Positions 1 through 8,834 of a stretch of DNA of 64,000 nucleotides are shown here, one piece after another. Source of the DNA: Salibacterium lacus. Lineage in GTDB: Bacteria > Bacillota > Bacilli > Bacillales > Marinococcaceae. The position numbers and the translations under genes were made by a program. Location of the stretch: assembly GCF_042684865.1 (NCBI RefSeq), contig NZ_JBHUML010000006.1, positions 186,001 to 250,000 on the forward strand. Reading direction: 5' to 3'. The notes under the pieces are model-generated. The model was not told the origin of the DNA, ran no database searches, and saw nothing but the letters and a program-made list of their open reading frames with translations. The first letter of the stretch is position 1. Each line of letters starts with the position of its first letter.

Positions 1-1
1 G

Positions 2-271
2 CTGGAACAGGCTGCCGGCGCCGCAGGTATCCCGGTGCAGTATGAACTTACTCCGCGCTCAACCGGCACCGATGCCGATCAGCTGCGCAAAACAGCACGC
101 GGTGTTCCTGTTGCTGTGGTTTCTCTGCCGCTTCGGTATATGCATGCACCGGTTGAAACCGTAAGCCTGGATGATATCGAACAGACGATTGAACTGCTCG
201 TCTCCTTCTTCACCCGGCTGCAGGGAAACGAAAACCTTAAGCCCGTCTCTCTCGATGATCTTGAAGATTAG
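2..271 (+). CDS. M42-family metallo-aminopeptidase, C-terminal part
   Basis: The window opens inside this gene; only the last 89 codons are present, read from base 2. The visible part contains the segment RSTGTDADQLRKTARGVP and then VSLPLRYMHAPVE, which resemble the C-terminal end of M42 (glutamyl aminopeptidase / endoglucanase M, YsdC/YtoP-like) peptidases; the histidine in RYMHAP matches a late metal ligand of that family. These are cytoplasmic dinuclear-metal exopeptidases. The remaining metal ligands and the catalytic glutamate lie upstream of the window, so activity cannot be judged. No clear terminator follows before the next gene. Confidence 0.75.
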   Translation: MEQAAGAAGIPVQYELTPRSTGTDADQLRKTARGVPVAVVSLPLRYMHAPVETVSLDDIEQTIELLVSFFTRLQGNENLKPVSLDDLED

Positions 272-390
272 GAAAAAGCGCCTTCTGAACAAGCCGAATG
301 ACGGGATATATTTCTCTTTCTCCTGTATGATGAGAGATAGTGTGTCAAGTGTAGATGTTATTCCTATCTGAAAGGTCGTCTGGTATATTT

Positions 391-1605
391 ATGGAACATT
401 CCGCCACCTCCGCTCCAACGTTATCTAAAATGCGCCGTTTATGGATGGCTGTCCTGCTCGGTTCGCTGGCTGCTTTCGGGCCGCTTACGATTGATATGTA
501 TCTGCCGAGTTTCCCTTCCATCGCGAGTGATTTGGAAACGACCGCTTCGTCGGTACAGTTAAGTCTGACCGCCTGTCTTCTCGGTCTTGCGGGAGGGCAG
601 CTTGTCATCGGCCCCATCAGCGATATGAAAGGCCGTAAAACACCGATGATGATTTCTCTGGCGGTCTATGCGGCCGCATCCATACTTTGTGTGTTTGCGC
701 CTTCCATCTGGGTTCTCATCGCTGCGCGTTTCCTGCAGGGATTTTCCGCTTCGGCGGGCATTGTCATTTCGAGAGCCGTCGTCCGGGATCTGTATACCGG
801 CAAAGAACTCACGAAATTTTTTGCCCTGCTGATGCTTGTCAACGGACTGGCACCGATTCTTGCCCCGCTTGCCGGCGGCATTGTGCTGAACTGGACGTCG
901 TGGCAGGGGATATTTGTCATACTGGGTATGATCGGTCTGTTTATGCTGACTACTGTCTTTTGGCTGCTTCCGGAAACGCTGGCGGACGACAATAAATCAA
1001 GCAGCGGTATCAAACATACGATTCAGACATTCGGTGAATTAATGAAAGACAGCACCTTTGCCGGCTACGCGCTGGCACAGGGGCTTGTCATGGCTGGAAT
1101 ATTCGCTTACGTTTCCGGTACTCCGTTTGTCTATCAGGGCATTTACGGAGTATCCGCCCAGGTGTTCAGTATCCTGTTTGCGATGAACGGGATCGGCCTG
1201 ATTATAGGAAGTCAGCTGACCGGCCGTTTGGCAGGCTTGGTAAACGAAAATACAATACTGAAAAGCGGGCTGTTTGTCACAATGGGCGCCAGCACGTTTT
1301 TGCTGCTCATGATTTTACTGCAGGCTCCGCTCGTCTTTATCGTTATTCCGCTTTTTCTGATCGTGTCGTGCGTAGGTGTTGTTACGACCACCTGCTTTTC
1401 CCTCGCGATGGAGACCCAGGGTCACCGGGCCGGCAGTGCCTCTGCGCTGCTCGGTCTGCTGCCGTTTCTATTCGGAGCGACCTCCGCCCCGCTTGTCGGA
1501 GTGGCCGGAGAAAACACAGCACTCCCTATGGGCTTGATTATTTTCACAGCCGACCTCCTGGCGCTGGGCTGTTTTCTTCTGCTCGTCCAGAAACGCAGGT
1601 CATAA
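391..1605 (+). CDS. Bcr/CflA-type drug-resistance MFS transporter
   Basis: A 404-residue, twelve-segment membrane protein of the DHA1 (Bcr/CflA) branch of the major facilitator superfamily, expected to export drugs or metabolites by proton antiport. Diagnostic stretches are FGPLTIDMYLPSFPSIASDL at the end of the first membrane segment and QLVIGPISDMKGRKTPMM, the loop 2-3 signature. An in-frame ATG also occurs at 355 but lacks a ribosome-binding site; 391 lies about 15 bases after GAAAGG and gives a normal N-terminus; ATG 430 is a third possibility. A strong hairpin terminator follows. Substrate cannot be assigned. Confidence 0.88.
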   Translation: MEHSATSAPTLSKMRRLWMAVLLGSLAAFGPLTIDMYLPSFPSIASDLETTASSVQLSLTACLLGLAGGQLVIGPISDMKGRKTPMMISLAVYAAASILCVFAPSIWVLIAARFLQGFSASAGIVISRAVVRDLYTGKELTKFFALLMLVNGLAPILAPLAGGIVLNWTSWQGIFVILGMIGLFMLTTVFWLLPETLADDNKSSSGIKHTIQTFGELMKDSTFAGYALAQGLVMAGIFAYVSGTPFVYQGIYGVSAQVFSILFAMNGIGLIIGSQLTGRLAGLVNENTILKSGLFVTMGASTFLLLMILLQAPLVFIVIPLFLIVSCVGVVTTTCFSLAMETQGHRAGSASALLGLLPFLFGATSAPLVGVAGENTALPMGLIIFTADLLALGCFLLLVQKRRS

Positions 1606-1675
1606 TACCGCAGAGGGCTTCGTTTTGTCATCACGCTTTCAATGAAAACCCCTTTCCCCTTCCTGTACACAAAAC

Positions 1676-1728
1676 TCCGAACGATGAGCTGCATTCTACG
1701 CAAAAATGCGCTATCGTTCGGATTTTTA
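1676..1728 (+). terminator. Rho-independent terminator of the Bcr/CflA gene
   Basis: TCCGAACGAT (1676-1685) pairs with ATCGTTCGGA (1713-1722), with an extra inner stem around GCGCAT, and is followed by TTTTT. It ends the plus-strand transporter transcript; it also lies at the end of the convergent dha operon. Confidence 0.75.
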
Positions 1729-1798
1729 ACGTATTCGTCTACTGCGGGATCAAGGACCGCCGCTTCTTTGAAGTAAAGGTACTTGCACGTTCGTTGTT

Positions 1799-2188
1799 TT
1801 ATTCCACGAACTGCTGGCGCCGGACGGCTGCGGCGGTTTCTTCAAGTGATTTTCCCATACCGGCTTCCACCACCGCTACATAGGTGCCTTCCACAATCGG
1901 CGCATTCACAATCTCCACACTCCCCTCCAAATCAGGAAGCATATCAAGTGCGAGTTCAGCGTTCATCAGAGCGCTTCCGATGTCATAAAACACAAGCATG
2001 CCGGCTTCATTATCCGCCTGCTGCAGCGCATTCTGAATTTTATCCGCGCTCGTCCCGATGCCGCCGTCTTCCGTGCCGCCGGCAGCATATACTTCAACGT
2101 CCGGCTGTTTCGTCTGGGCGGCGAGATCATATACTCCGTCTGCGATTTTCCCGCTGTGGGAAACGATAATGACTGCGGGTTTGCTCAT
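1799..2188 (-). CDS. dhaM: Dihydroxyacetone kinase phosphotransfer subunit DhaM
   Basis: A 129-residue protein with the fold of mannose-type PTS EIIA domains. It would accept phosphate from HPr and rephosphorylate the ADP bound to DhaL, so the kinase uses phosphoenolpyruvate rather than ATP. The active histidine is expected in VSHSGKIADGV near residue 10; the DhaM hallmark AAGGTEDGGIGTS follows at 35-48. Only the EIIA-like domain is present, without the HPr and EI-like extensions of the enterobacterial protein. Its ATG overlaps the dhaL stop by one base (TAATG), indicating translational coupling. It is the last gene of dhaK-dhaL-dhaM. Confidence 0.92.
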   Translation of the reverse strand: MSKPAVIIVSHSGKIADGVYDLAAQTKQPDVEVYAAGGTEDGGIGTSADKIQNALQQADNEAGMLVFYDIGSALMNAELALDMLPDLEGSVEIVNAPIVEGTYVAVVEAGMGKSLEETAAAVRRQQFVE

Positions 2189-2808
2189 TAGACTTCCTCC
2201 TTGTCCAGGGCCTCCGCCAGCGCTTCGAACAGAAGATAGGAGGAATAGGCCCCGGGGTCAATATGAGTTTTGGATTCTTCTCCGTAATACGAAGCCCTTC
2301 CTTTATTTGCTTTCATTCCCTCCGTCTGCTCCATGCTTTCTTTCGCTTTTGCGGCTAATTCCGATGGAACGAGATCCCGCTGCTGCACGTATTCCACAAC
2401 AGGAACCCAGACATCCAGCATGGTTTTGCCGCCGCTTTCAGCCTTGCCGCGTGTTTTCACGCCTTCTACAGCAGCTTCCAGACCCTGGGCCAGTTCATTT
2501 TGTGTGAGGGAAGTTTTGTCTTTCCACTCGTTCGAGGCTTTCAGGAAGGCGGTGCCGTAAAGCGGACCGGATGCCCCGCCGATCTTAGAGATAAGGGTCA
2601 TCGCCGCGGATTTTACAATACTTCCGATATCTTCTTCTCCGCTCCCTTTCACACCATCTGCGGCTTCCTGAAACCCGCGGGCCATATTGTGGCCGTGGTC
2701 ACCGTCTCCTATGGCCTGATCCAGTTCGGATAAATATTCTTTATTGTCCTGCATTTTTTCGCCGGCTGTTAACAGCCACTGCTTCATATCATTGGTCGTC
2801 AGTTCCAC
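2188..2808 (-). CDS. dhaL: Dihydroxyacetone kinase nucleotide-binding subunit DhaL
   Basis: About 206 residues, all-helical DhaL subunit holding ADP/ATP and two magnesium ions through the conserved DQAIGDGDHGHNMARGF motif (roughly residues 31-49). It transfers phosphate to dihydroxyacetone bound on DhaK. The start is taken as GTG at 2808 because AAGGGTGAT lies seven bases upstream and it gives the family N-terminus VELTTNDMK; a GTG at 2820 is in frame but sits inside the ribosome-binding site. The conserved GGASGPLYGTAF follows near residue 100. Spacing to dhaK is 21 bases and its stop overlaps dhaM. Confidence 0.93.
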   Translation of the reverse strand: MELTTNDMKQWLLTAGEKMQDNKEYLSELDQAIGDGDHGHNMARGFQEAADGVKGSGEEDIGSIVKSAAMTLISKIGGASGPLYGTAFLKASNEWKDKTSLTQNELAQGLEAAVEGVKTRGKAESGGKTMLDVWVPVVEYVQQRDLVPSELAAKAKESMEQTEGMKANKGRASYYGEESKTHIDPGAYSSYLLFEALAEALDKEEV

Positions 2809-2829
2809 AGCACCAATCACCCTTTCTGA

Positions 2830-3786
2830 TTATGTTATATACTTTTTCATCGTGTCATCGAGCTTCAACAGCGTGATAGAACATCCTGCCATTTCAAGCG
2901 AACTCATGTATTCGCCTACCATCGAGGTATGGATGGAAATGTTTCTGCCGGCAAGAAGCGCGGCTGCTTTGCGGTACACGATATAAAGCTCCATCAACGG
3001 CGTGGAACCCTGTCCGTTCACGAGAACGACTACTTCCTCTCCATTTTTCACGTCAAGGTCTGCCGTCACGTTATTCAGCAGTTCTTCGGCTACGACATCG
3101 GCCGGCTGGATTTTCTTTCTCTCCATTCCCGGCTCTCCGTGAATACCGGTGCCAAGCTCCATTTCATCGTCAGCAAGTGTAAAGCCTGGTTTGCCGGAGG
3201 CCGGAACTGTGCTGGGACTGAGGGATACCCCCATCGACCGGGTATGGCCTATGACATGACGGGCAAGCTCTGCTGCTTCCTGGAGATCCAGTCCTTCTTC
3301 CACGGCCGTGCCGACTATTTTGTGTACCAGCACTGTTCCTGCTGTGCCGCGGCGGTCTTCTTCGTTTTCCACCGCCATATCGTCTTTTACGACCACCTGC
3401 TCTGTATCGATACCTTCCGCGGCTGCCATTTCCGCCGCCATATCAAAGTTCATCACGTCTCCGCTGAAATTTTTCACAATCAGCAGGACGCCGCTTCCGC
3501 TGTCCACCGCCTTGATGGCTTCAAGGATCTGGTCCGGCGCCGGGGACGTGAACACTTCCCCCGCAACGGCGGCATCGAGCATATTTTCTCCGATATAGCC
3601 GGCGTGGGCCGGTTCGTGGCCGCTTCCTCCCCCGCTCACGAGTCCGACTTTGCCGGGAAGGGGAGCATCTTTGCGGACCAGCACATTCCAGCCGGGGAGA
3701 CGTCTCAGTTCATCGGAATGAGCAGCTGCCATTCCTTCAAGCATCTCTTCCACAACGTTTTCCGGGTTATTAATAAATTTTTTCAT
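2830..3786 (-). CDS. dhaK: Dihydroxyacetone kinase substrate-binding subunit DhaK
   Basis: About 318 residues, the subunit that binds dihydroxyacetone covalently as a hemiaminal through a histidine; the histidine in GTGIHGEPG (about residue 215) fits that role. The phosphoryl-acceptor pocket signature GLVSGGGSGHEPAHAGYIG is at about 49-67. First gene of the dhaKLM operon, which converts dihydroxyacetone to dihydroxyacetone phosphate for glycolysis. ATG 3786 is preferred over ATG 3792 because AAGGAGGT abuts the first and is about seven bases from the second. The promoter must lie in the 170 bases shared with the divergent MFS gene; no regulator of DhaR/DhaS type is adjacent. Confidence 0.94.
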   Translation of the reverse strand: MKKFINNPENVVEEMLEGMAAAHSDELRRLPGWNVLVRKDAPLPGKVGLVSGGGSGHEPAHAGYIGENMLDAAVAGEVFTSPAPDQILEAIKAVDSGSGVLLIVKNFSGDVMNFDMAAEMAAAEGIDTEQVVVKDDMAVENEEDRRGTAGTVLVHKIVGTAVEEGLDLQEAAELARHVIGHTRSMGVSLSPSTVPASGKPGFTLADDEMELGTGIHGEPGMERKKIQPADVVAEELLNNVTADLDVKNGEEVVVLVNGQGSTPLMELYIVYRKAAALLAGRNISIHTSMVGEYMSSLEMAGCSITLLKLDDTMKKYIT

Positions 3787-3874
3787 TCCCATACCTCCTT
3801 ACCTCTTGGTTACCCTTTACTTTTCCTCTATTCCTTTTTTCCCGTGAAATAAAAACATCAACTTAGCAGGTGTA

Positions 3875-3903
3875 TTGCATTTGCCCGTGGCGGATTCTAT
3901 AAT
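3875..3903 (+). promoter_or_regulatory. SigA-type promoter of the MFS gene
   Basis: TTGCAT (3875-3880) and a perfect TATAAT (3898-3903) are separated by exactly 17 bases, 55 bases before the ATG of the downstream transporter. No operator-like inverted repeat was recognised around it. Confidence 0.7.
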
Positions 3904-3957
3904 TCCCCTGTAGTTGCATTCCTAAAATTGGTTATATCTATAGAAGAAGGTGCTCCT

Positions 3958-5157
3958 ATGATCGACATCAAAACGAAAGCATTCTGGCGGGGGACGCTGG
4001 CGCTCGGAGCAGCCGCCCTGATGACGTTCGCCAACCTGTATTTCCCGCAGCCGCTCCTTCCTCATTTCTCCGAGTCTTTCGGCGTTTCCGAAACGACAGC
4101 GAGTCTACTCGTTTCGGTGCCGCTGTTTGTGCTCGGGATTACGTTTTTTGTTTATACTGCATTATCGGATGCGTTCGGGCGGCGTCCCATCATTTTTACG
4201 GCGCTCGGACTCGGGACGTTAGGTACGATTGCAGTAAGCGCGGCTCCGACATTTGAGGTGATGCTGGCCGGACGGATATTTCAGGCTGCCGGACTGGCCG
4301 GCATTCCGGTGGCTGCCATGGCCTATATCAGTGAAGAATTCAAGACGCGTGCGATGACAGTGGCTGTCGGCGCCTATATCAGCTGTAACAGTCTCGGCGG
4401 AATGAGCGGCCGCGTACTCAGTGGTGTGTTAACCGAATTCTGGGACTGGCGGACAGCGTTTCTTGTGATGACCGTGCTGAGCGTGATTCTGGCTGCCCTT
4501 GTGTATATGCTGCTGCCGCGCTCACAGGAATTTCAGGCAAGACCTCTTCATCTCAAAACGATTATTCAGGACAATAAAGACCATTTAGCCAGCCCCCTGC
4601 TCCGCGGGGCTTACATCATCGGCGGCCTGCATTTTCTCATGTTTATGGGTATTTTCACGTTTATCACCTATTATCTCAGCCAGGAGCCGTTCTATGCCTC
4701 CACCGGGGTTCTTGGTCTGCTTTATCTCACGTACAGCTCAGGTACGATCAGCTCCATCCTTGCCGGCAAAGCTGCGCAGCGGTGGAAGCAGACCGTCTGT
4801 ATGTTCGCCGGTATGGGCTGTATGGCAGTCAGTCTGGCCGCTACGCTGCTTCCTGTATTTCCTGTTATTATCGCTGCATTGTTTCTGCTTTGTTTCGGAT
4901 TCTTTTTTACCCATTCCACTTCGAGCGCCTGGGTTACCAGGCACGCCACACACGCCAGAGCGAGCGCTTCCGGTCTTTACCTGACTTCCTATTACATTGG
5001 AGGAAGCCTTGGAAGCCTGTATTACGGACTGTTGTGGAGTCTGTTCGGATGGAATGCTGTCATTTTCGGTTCTTTTGCGATTCTTATCATCACTACCATC
5101 GTCACAGCGGGAATGAAACGGATGGAGGATCAGCTGCCGGAAACAGAGCAGAGATGA
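3958..5157 (+). CDS. MFS transporter, YnfM/AraJ-like
   Basis: A 399-residue major facilitator with about twelve hydrophobic segments. The beginning TFANLYFPQPLLPHFSESFG and the loop DAFGRRPIIF are typical of the YnfM-like exporter group of DHA1 proteins; substrate unknown. ATG 3958 is preferred over the in-frame GTG/ATG region near 3928 because GAAGAAGGTG lies at normal distance before it and a SigA promoter is upstream. It is divergent from dhaK and convergent with the siderophore permease genes, with which it shares a bidirectional terminator. No resistance or metabolic gene is clustered with it. Confidence 0.85.
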   Translation: MIDIKTKAFWRGTLALGAAALMTFANLYFPQPLLPHFSESFGVSETTASLLVSVPLFVLGITFFVYTALSDAFGRRPIIFTALGLGTLGTIAVSAAPTFEVMLAGRIFQAAGLAGIPVAAMAYISEEFKTRAMTVAVGAYISCNSLGGMSGRVLSGVLTEFWDWRTAFLVMTVLSVILAALVYMLLPRSQEFQARPLHLKTIIQDNKDHLASPLLRGAYIIGGLHFLMFMGIFTFITYYLSQEPFYASTGVLGLLYLTYSSGTISSILAGKAAQRWKQTVCMFAGMGCMAVSLAATLLPVFPVIIAALFLLCFGFFFTHSTSSAWVTRHATHARASASGLYLTSYYIGGSLGSLYYGLLWSLFGWNAVIFGSFAILIITTIVTAGMKRMEDQLPETEQR

Positions 5158-5225
5158 TCAGCTTATCGCGCGTTGCGTGCCGGCCGTTCCGGGAACCATG
5201 ACAAATGGAATATCATTTAAATCAA

Positions 5226-5268
5226 AAACCCATCCCCCGCGAGCTCCAGCTCGGGAAAGGATGGGTTT
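5226..5268. terminator. Bidirectional terminator between MFS and siderophore operon
   Basis: AAACCCATCC (5226-5235) pairs with GGATGGGTTT (5259-5268), with a second inner stem GAGCT/AGCTC. Runs of A on the left and T on the right allow termination of both convergent transcripts. Confidence 0.8.
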
Positions 5269-5277
5269 AATGGAACG

Positions 5278-6297
5278 TTAAGTAGTTTTCATTAACAGGT
5301 AAATAAAATACGGCGCACCGATGGCTGAGACGACGAGCCCGACCGGAATTTCGGCCGGCGTAAATAGATTTTTTCCGATTGTATCAGCAATCAGCAAAAG
5401 TAATGCTCCCATAACAGCCGATGTCGGAATCAGGTAGTGATGCATCGGGCCGACGAGCCGACGAGCCAGGTGCGGCGCAACCAGACCGAGAAACGCAATA
5501 CCGCCGCCGACAGCAACACACGCGCCTGCAAGCGCTACTGCTGCCATTAGAAGTACCCGGCGTTCCTTCTCCACTTTTGTACCGAGCCCTGTCGCAATGT
5601 GATCCCCGAGGGAGAGGACATTCAAGTGCTGCGCTTTGTATATCGTGTACGGCAGTAAAAGAACAATCCACGGCAGGGTGGAGAGGACAAGCTGCCAGTT
5701 TGCTCCCCAAATACTGCCGGAAAGCCAAATCATGGCCTGGGAGAAATTATTGGGCTCCATGCGGAGCTGAAACACAATCAGCAGGGCGTTGAATCCTGCA
5801 TTCACCGCGATTCCGACAAGAATCAGACGTACCGGCGAAATGCCCTGCTTCCAGGCCAAAATGTAAATCAAAAACGCAGCCAGAAAAGCACCGGCCAAAG
5901 CGGAAAACGGCATCGCAAACATGGAGAATAAGCCCAGATCCCCCATCGATCCTTCAAACATATAAATGAACAGAACCACCGCCAGACCGGCACCGGCATT
6001 GATACCGATAATGCCGGGATCCGCGAGTTCATTCCGCGACACTCCCTGGAGGATGGCGCCGGATACTGCAAGGCCTGCCCCGATCAGAAGAGCCAGCACC
6101 ATTCTCGGCATCCGGAAACCAAACAGCACAAGCGAAGATTCCGATGTGCCTGCTCCGAACAATGTTCTGATCGTATCCAAAGGGGAAAGAGGATAACTTC
6201 CGAGATTCATGCTGAATAGAAAAACAAGAACGACGAGAAAGGCGAGTATCATCATCACATAAGCGAACCGTTTCCGGTGGATACGGTCGATATCCAT
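5278..6297 (-). CDS. Iron-siderophore ABC permease (FecCD family), second subunit
   Basis: A 339-residue FecCD-family inner-membrane permease with about nine to ten hydrophobic segments; contains GFRMPRMVLALLIGAGLAVSG near residue 60 (quoted in part) and the ABC-contact region GLVAPHLARRLVGPMHH near 270. With the adjacent permease it would form the heterodimeric channel for an iron-siderophore (YfhA-like in B. subtilis). Its ATG overlaps the previous stop by one base (TAATG). It is the distal gene of the operon; no ATPase gene follows, so a shared ATPase encoded elsewhere (as YusV/FhuC serve several systems in B. subtilis) is inferred. Confidence 0.9.
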   Translation of the reverse strand: MDIDRIHRKRFAYVMMILAFLVVLVFLFSMNLGSYPLSPLDTIRTLFGAGTSESSLVLFGFRMPRMVLALLIGAGLAVSGAILQGVSRNELADPGIIGINAGAGLAVVLFIYMFEGSMGDLGLFSMFAMPFSALAGAFLAAFLIYILAWKQGISPVRLILVGIAVNAGFNALLIVFQLRMEPNNFSQAMIWLSGSIWGANWQLVLSTLPWIVLLLPYTIYKAQHLNVLSLGDHIATGLGTKVEKERRVLLMAAVALAGACVAVGGGIAFLGLVAPHLARRLVGPMHHYLIPTSAVMGALLLLIADTIGKNLFTPAEIPVGLVVSAIGAPYFIYLLMKTT

Positions 6298-7343
6298 TAC
6301 AGACCCCTCCCTTCACCGCGGGCCAGGTAAAGAAAGAAAGGAATGCCGATCAAGGCGGTGATGGCGCCGACCGGTGTTTCATAAGGAGCGTTAACCATTC
6401 TGGCGCCAAGGTCGGACCAGACGAGCAAAAGCGCCCCCAGCACAGCGGAACACGGAATCAGCCAGCGGTAGTCCACTCCTGCAAGAAATCGCGTGATATG
6501 CGGGATGACAAGACCAATAAAACCGATTCTTCCCGCCACGGCAACTGCCGCTCCGGTTAAAAGGAGTACGGTGATAATGCCGAGTACTTTAATCAGAGTC
6601 GTCCGCTGCCCGAGTCCTTTGGACACTTCTTCTCCAAGACTCAAAATGGTGATCGCTCTTGAGATGAGGAGCGCAAGGCCAAGCCCGGCAGCAGCAACCG
6701 GAATCAGCATCTGTATACTCGTCCACTCTATGCCGGCCAGCCCGCCGGCGAACCAGAACGTCATATCCTGCGCGACGTCAAACTGAATCGCAATGGCCGT
6801 CGAGAAAGAACTGAGCATCGCACCAACAGCCACTCCGGCCAAAGCCAGTTTCACCGGCGTGATGCCGCCTTTGGAGAACATCCCGATGCCGAATACGAGC
6901 AGGGCTCCAAGCCCTGCTCCTGCAAAAGACCATCCCATCAATCCGACATACGACGTAGCCGGAAAAAAAGCGAATGCGATGGCTATCGCAAAAGCCGCCC
7001 CATCTGATACACCCAGAATGGCAGGGGAGGCGAGCGGGTTTCTTGTCATCCCCTGCATGATGGCACCGGAGACAGCCAGAAAAGAACCGACAAATACGGC
7101 ACTCAGCACCCGTGGGAGACGGATTTCCTGAATCACCTGGTGATCGGAGCTGTCCGGATTAAACGCAAACAGCGCTTCCCATACCGTTGTCAGCTTAATC
7201 GAGGCCGCCCCGAAGGTGATGGAAACGGCAAGACTGAGCAGGAGTGCGAGCGTGCCGAATACGAGAATCAAAACGGCCGCAGCGGTACCGTTCTTTTTTT
7301 TATTTTTTACCGTCTCGAGCTGTTCTTTTTCATGTTCTGCCAC
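6297..7343 (-). CDS. Iron-siderophore ABC permease (FecCD family), first subunit
   Basis: A 348-residue FecCD permease, paralogous to its neighbour and YfiZ-like. Signature segments are IRLPRVLSAVFVGSFLAVSG near residue 75 and GLVIPHITRFLAGVDYRW near 275, which contacts the ATPase. Start is GTG (VAEHEKEQ, read as Met) with AAGGGA about eight bases upstream. It lies 15 bases after the binding-protein gene, so the three genes form one operon. A charged N-terminal tail of about 18 residues precedes the first membrane segment. Confidence 0.9.
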   Translation of the reverse strand: MAEHEKEQLETVKNKKKNGTAAAVLILVFGTLALLLSLAVSITFGAASIKLTTVWEALFAFNPDSSDHQVIQEIRLPRVLSAVFVGSFLAVSGAIMQGMTRNPLASPAILGVSDGAAFAIAIAFAFFPATSYVGLMGWSFAGAGLGALLVFGIGMFSKGGITPVKLALAGVAVGAMLSSFSTAIAIQFDVAQDMTFWFAGGLAGIEWTSIQMLIPVAAAGLGLALLISRAITILSLGEEVSKGLGQRTTLIKVLGIITVLLLTGAAVAVAGRIGFIGLVIPHITRFLAGVDYRWLIPCSAVLGALLLVWSDLGARMVNAPYETPVGAITALIGIPFFLYLARGEGRGL

Positions 7344-7358
7344 AGTGATTCCCTTCTA

Positions 7359-8324
7359 TCATTCAGATTCGGTGATTTGGGACACGAGAGTATCCAGCTG
7401 CCGTTCCACCAGCACAGGGTTGAATTCGCTCCAGTAATCATTGTCCACGACATGGACTTTGTCGTTCTGCACCGCAGAAAGGGTATTCCATACATCTTTT
7501 TGCTTTAACTGCTCATAGTTTTCCTCTGCCGTCGAATTGGAAAACATGACAAAAATACGGTCCGCGCCATATTCCGGTATGACTTCCTCAGAAAGTGTCA
7601 CCGCATCAGTTAATTCCGCCGCTTTATCGGTCGGTTCAAACTGGGCGGCATCGTAAATCGTTGGAAAAGCGGAAGTGGAGTACATATGAATGTTTTTGTC
7701 ATAAAACTGCATCACCGCAGCTGTCTCTCCCTCATCCATATACGGCTCCATCTCTTCACGTGCCTGCTGGACATCTTCTTCATACTGCTGCACCCATTCC
7801 TGAGCCGCTTCTTCACGTCCTGTGACCTCCGCCACGATGTTCAACTGTTCCCGAAGCGGCGCCCCGAATTTAAGCGCTACGGTCGGTGCTATCTTCTGCA
7901 GGTTTTCGATTGCTTCTGTCTCTCGGTAGTTCGAAACCACAATCAAGTCCGGATCGAGCGAGATGATTTTTTCTGCGTCCGACTGCTCCGAGCCGACACT
8001 TTCCACCCCTTCGGTCAATTCATCTCTGTATTTGTTCAGGTCATAATCGAGCGCTCCGACCGGTTTAATTCCAAGCGCCGAAAGTTCGCCGAAGTAATTA
8101 ATCGCGACCACATCTTCTGGTTTCTCCGGTATCTCGACTTCCCGGTCCATACTGTCTGTGTATGTACGCATGTTCTGTTCTTCACTGTTTTGTTCTTCCT
8201 TGTTCCCTTCGTCAGCGCTGCTTTGACTCGAATCGGATTCCGAACCGGAACCTCCTCCGCAGGCAGCCAGCACGACTGCAGCCAGAAGGATGGTGCCTAT
8301 CATATATATCGAACGATGTTTCAT
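7359..8324 (-). CDS. Iron-siderophore ABC transporter substrate-binding lipoprotein
   Basis: A 321-residue lipoprotein with signal peptide and lipobox LAAC (cysteine near residue 22), followed by a glycine/serine/glutamate-rich linker and a type III periplasmic-binding fold (TroA/FecB-like; starts around MRTYTDSMDREVEIPEKPED). It would capture a ferric siderophore outside the membrane and deliver it to the two downstream FecCD permeases (YfiY-like in B. subtilis). The start is backed by GAAGGGG eight bases upstream. A Fur-box-like sequence lies 26-40 bases upstream, so expression is inferred to be iron-repressed. Siderophore specificity cannot be read from sequence. Confidence 0.92.
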   Translation of the reverse strand: MKHRSIYMIGTILLAAVVLAACGGGSGSESDSSQSSADEGNKEEQNSEEQNMRTYTDSMDREVEIPEKPEDVVAINYFGELSALGIKPVGALDYDLNKYRDELTEGVESVGSEQSDAEKIISLDPDLIVVSNYRETEAIENLQKIAPTVALKFGAPLREQLNIVAEVTGREEAAQEWVQQYEEDVQQAREEMEPYMDEGETAAVMQFYDKNIHMYSTSAFPTIYDAAQFEPTDKAAELTDAVTLSEEVIPEYGADRIFVMFSNSTAEENYEQLKQKDVWNTLSAVQNDKVHVVDNDYWSEFNPVLVERQLDTLVSQITESE

Positions 8325-8349
8325 TTATTGTGCCCCTTCCATTTTTAAT

Positions 8350-8364
8350 TGATAATGATTATTA
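8350..8364. promoter_or_regulatory. Fur box of the siderophore uptake operon
   Basis: TGATAATGATTATTA matches the 7-1-7 Fur consensus TGATAATnATTATCA at 14 of 15 positions, immediately upstream of the binding-lipoprotein gene. Confidence 0.85.
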
Positions 8365-8642
8365 ATGTCGTAAAAATTATATCGGAAATGAGGTATCAAA
8401 GCAATCACATACAGAAAAATCCTACGAGTTGTGCCCGTTTTGTCACACCACTCGAATCTTGAATCTAGATCAATGTTGCCATTGTACCATCTATCCCGCT
8501 CTAACCGTCACTTTCACGCATAAAACTCGAAAAGAAGGGCTTAGACAGCGCCTGCGCTCTTCTTTTTCCTGAATATGATGGAAAAGTGACTTTTAGACCG
8601 TTTGTAATCCTGAGAATGAAAGGAGTGTGCTTTGATTTTGAA

Positions 8643-8782
8643 GGTTAGAGACAGATTGCTGTGGAAAGTGTCTATAATGTGTTTTTTACAGACACTTTGA
8701 CGGCTTGCGCTCCGGATTTTGTCTGCAACCTGAGTTTTAGAGACACTTTCCACACTGCTCCCCTCTACTTTGTCCCTAATCC
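8643..8782. repeat. Intergenic GACA/TGTC box array, copy 1
   Basis: This gene-free stretch between the siderophore operon promoter and the end of copA holds at least six copies of a short box in alternating orientation: TTAGAGACA, GGAAAGTGTCTATAA, CAGACACTTT, TTTGTCTGC, TTTTAGAGACACTTTCC and ACTTTGTCCCTAATCC. GACA cores begin at 8650, 8691 and 8742 (steps 41, 51) and TGTC cores at 8669, 8720 and 8771 (steps 51, 51). The same box family with the same steps appears at 37029-37185. No open reading frame of interest covers it. Confidence 0.7.
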
Positions 8783-8834
8783 AGCAATTGCGGCCATTTT
8801 CCCCGCGCATTTGTCCATAACCACTCCACTCAAA

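Noticed and set aside
2929..3852. A 307-codon plus-strand frame opposite dhaK
   Set aside because: Antisense shadow of dhaK; no ribosome-binding site and no protein family, composition rich in His/Phe/Cys as expected of a mirrored frame.
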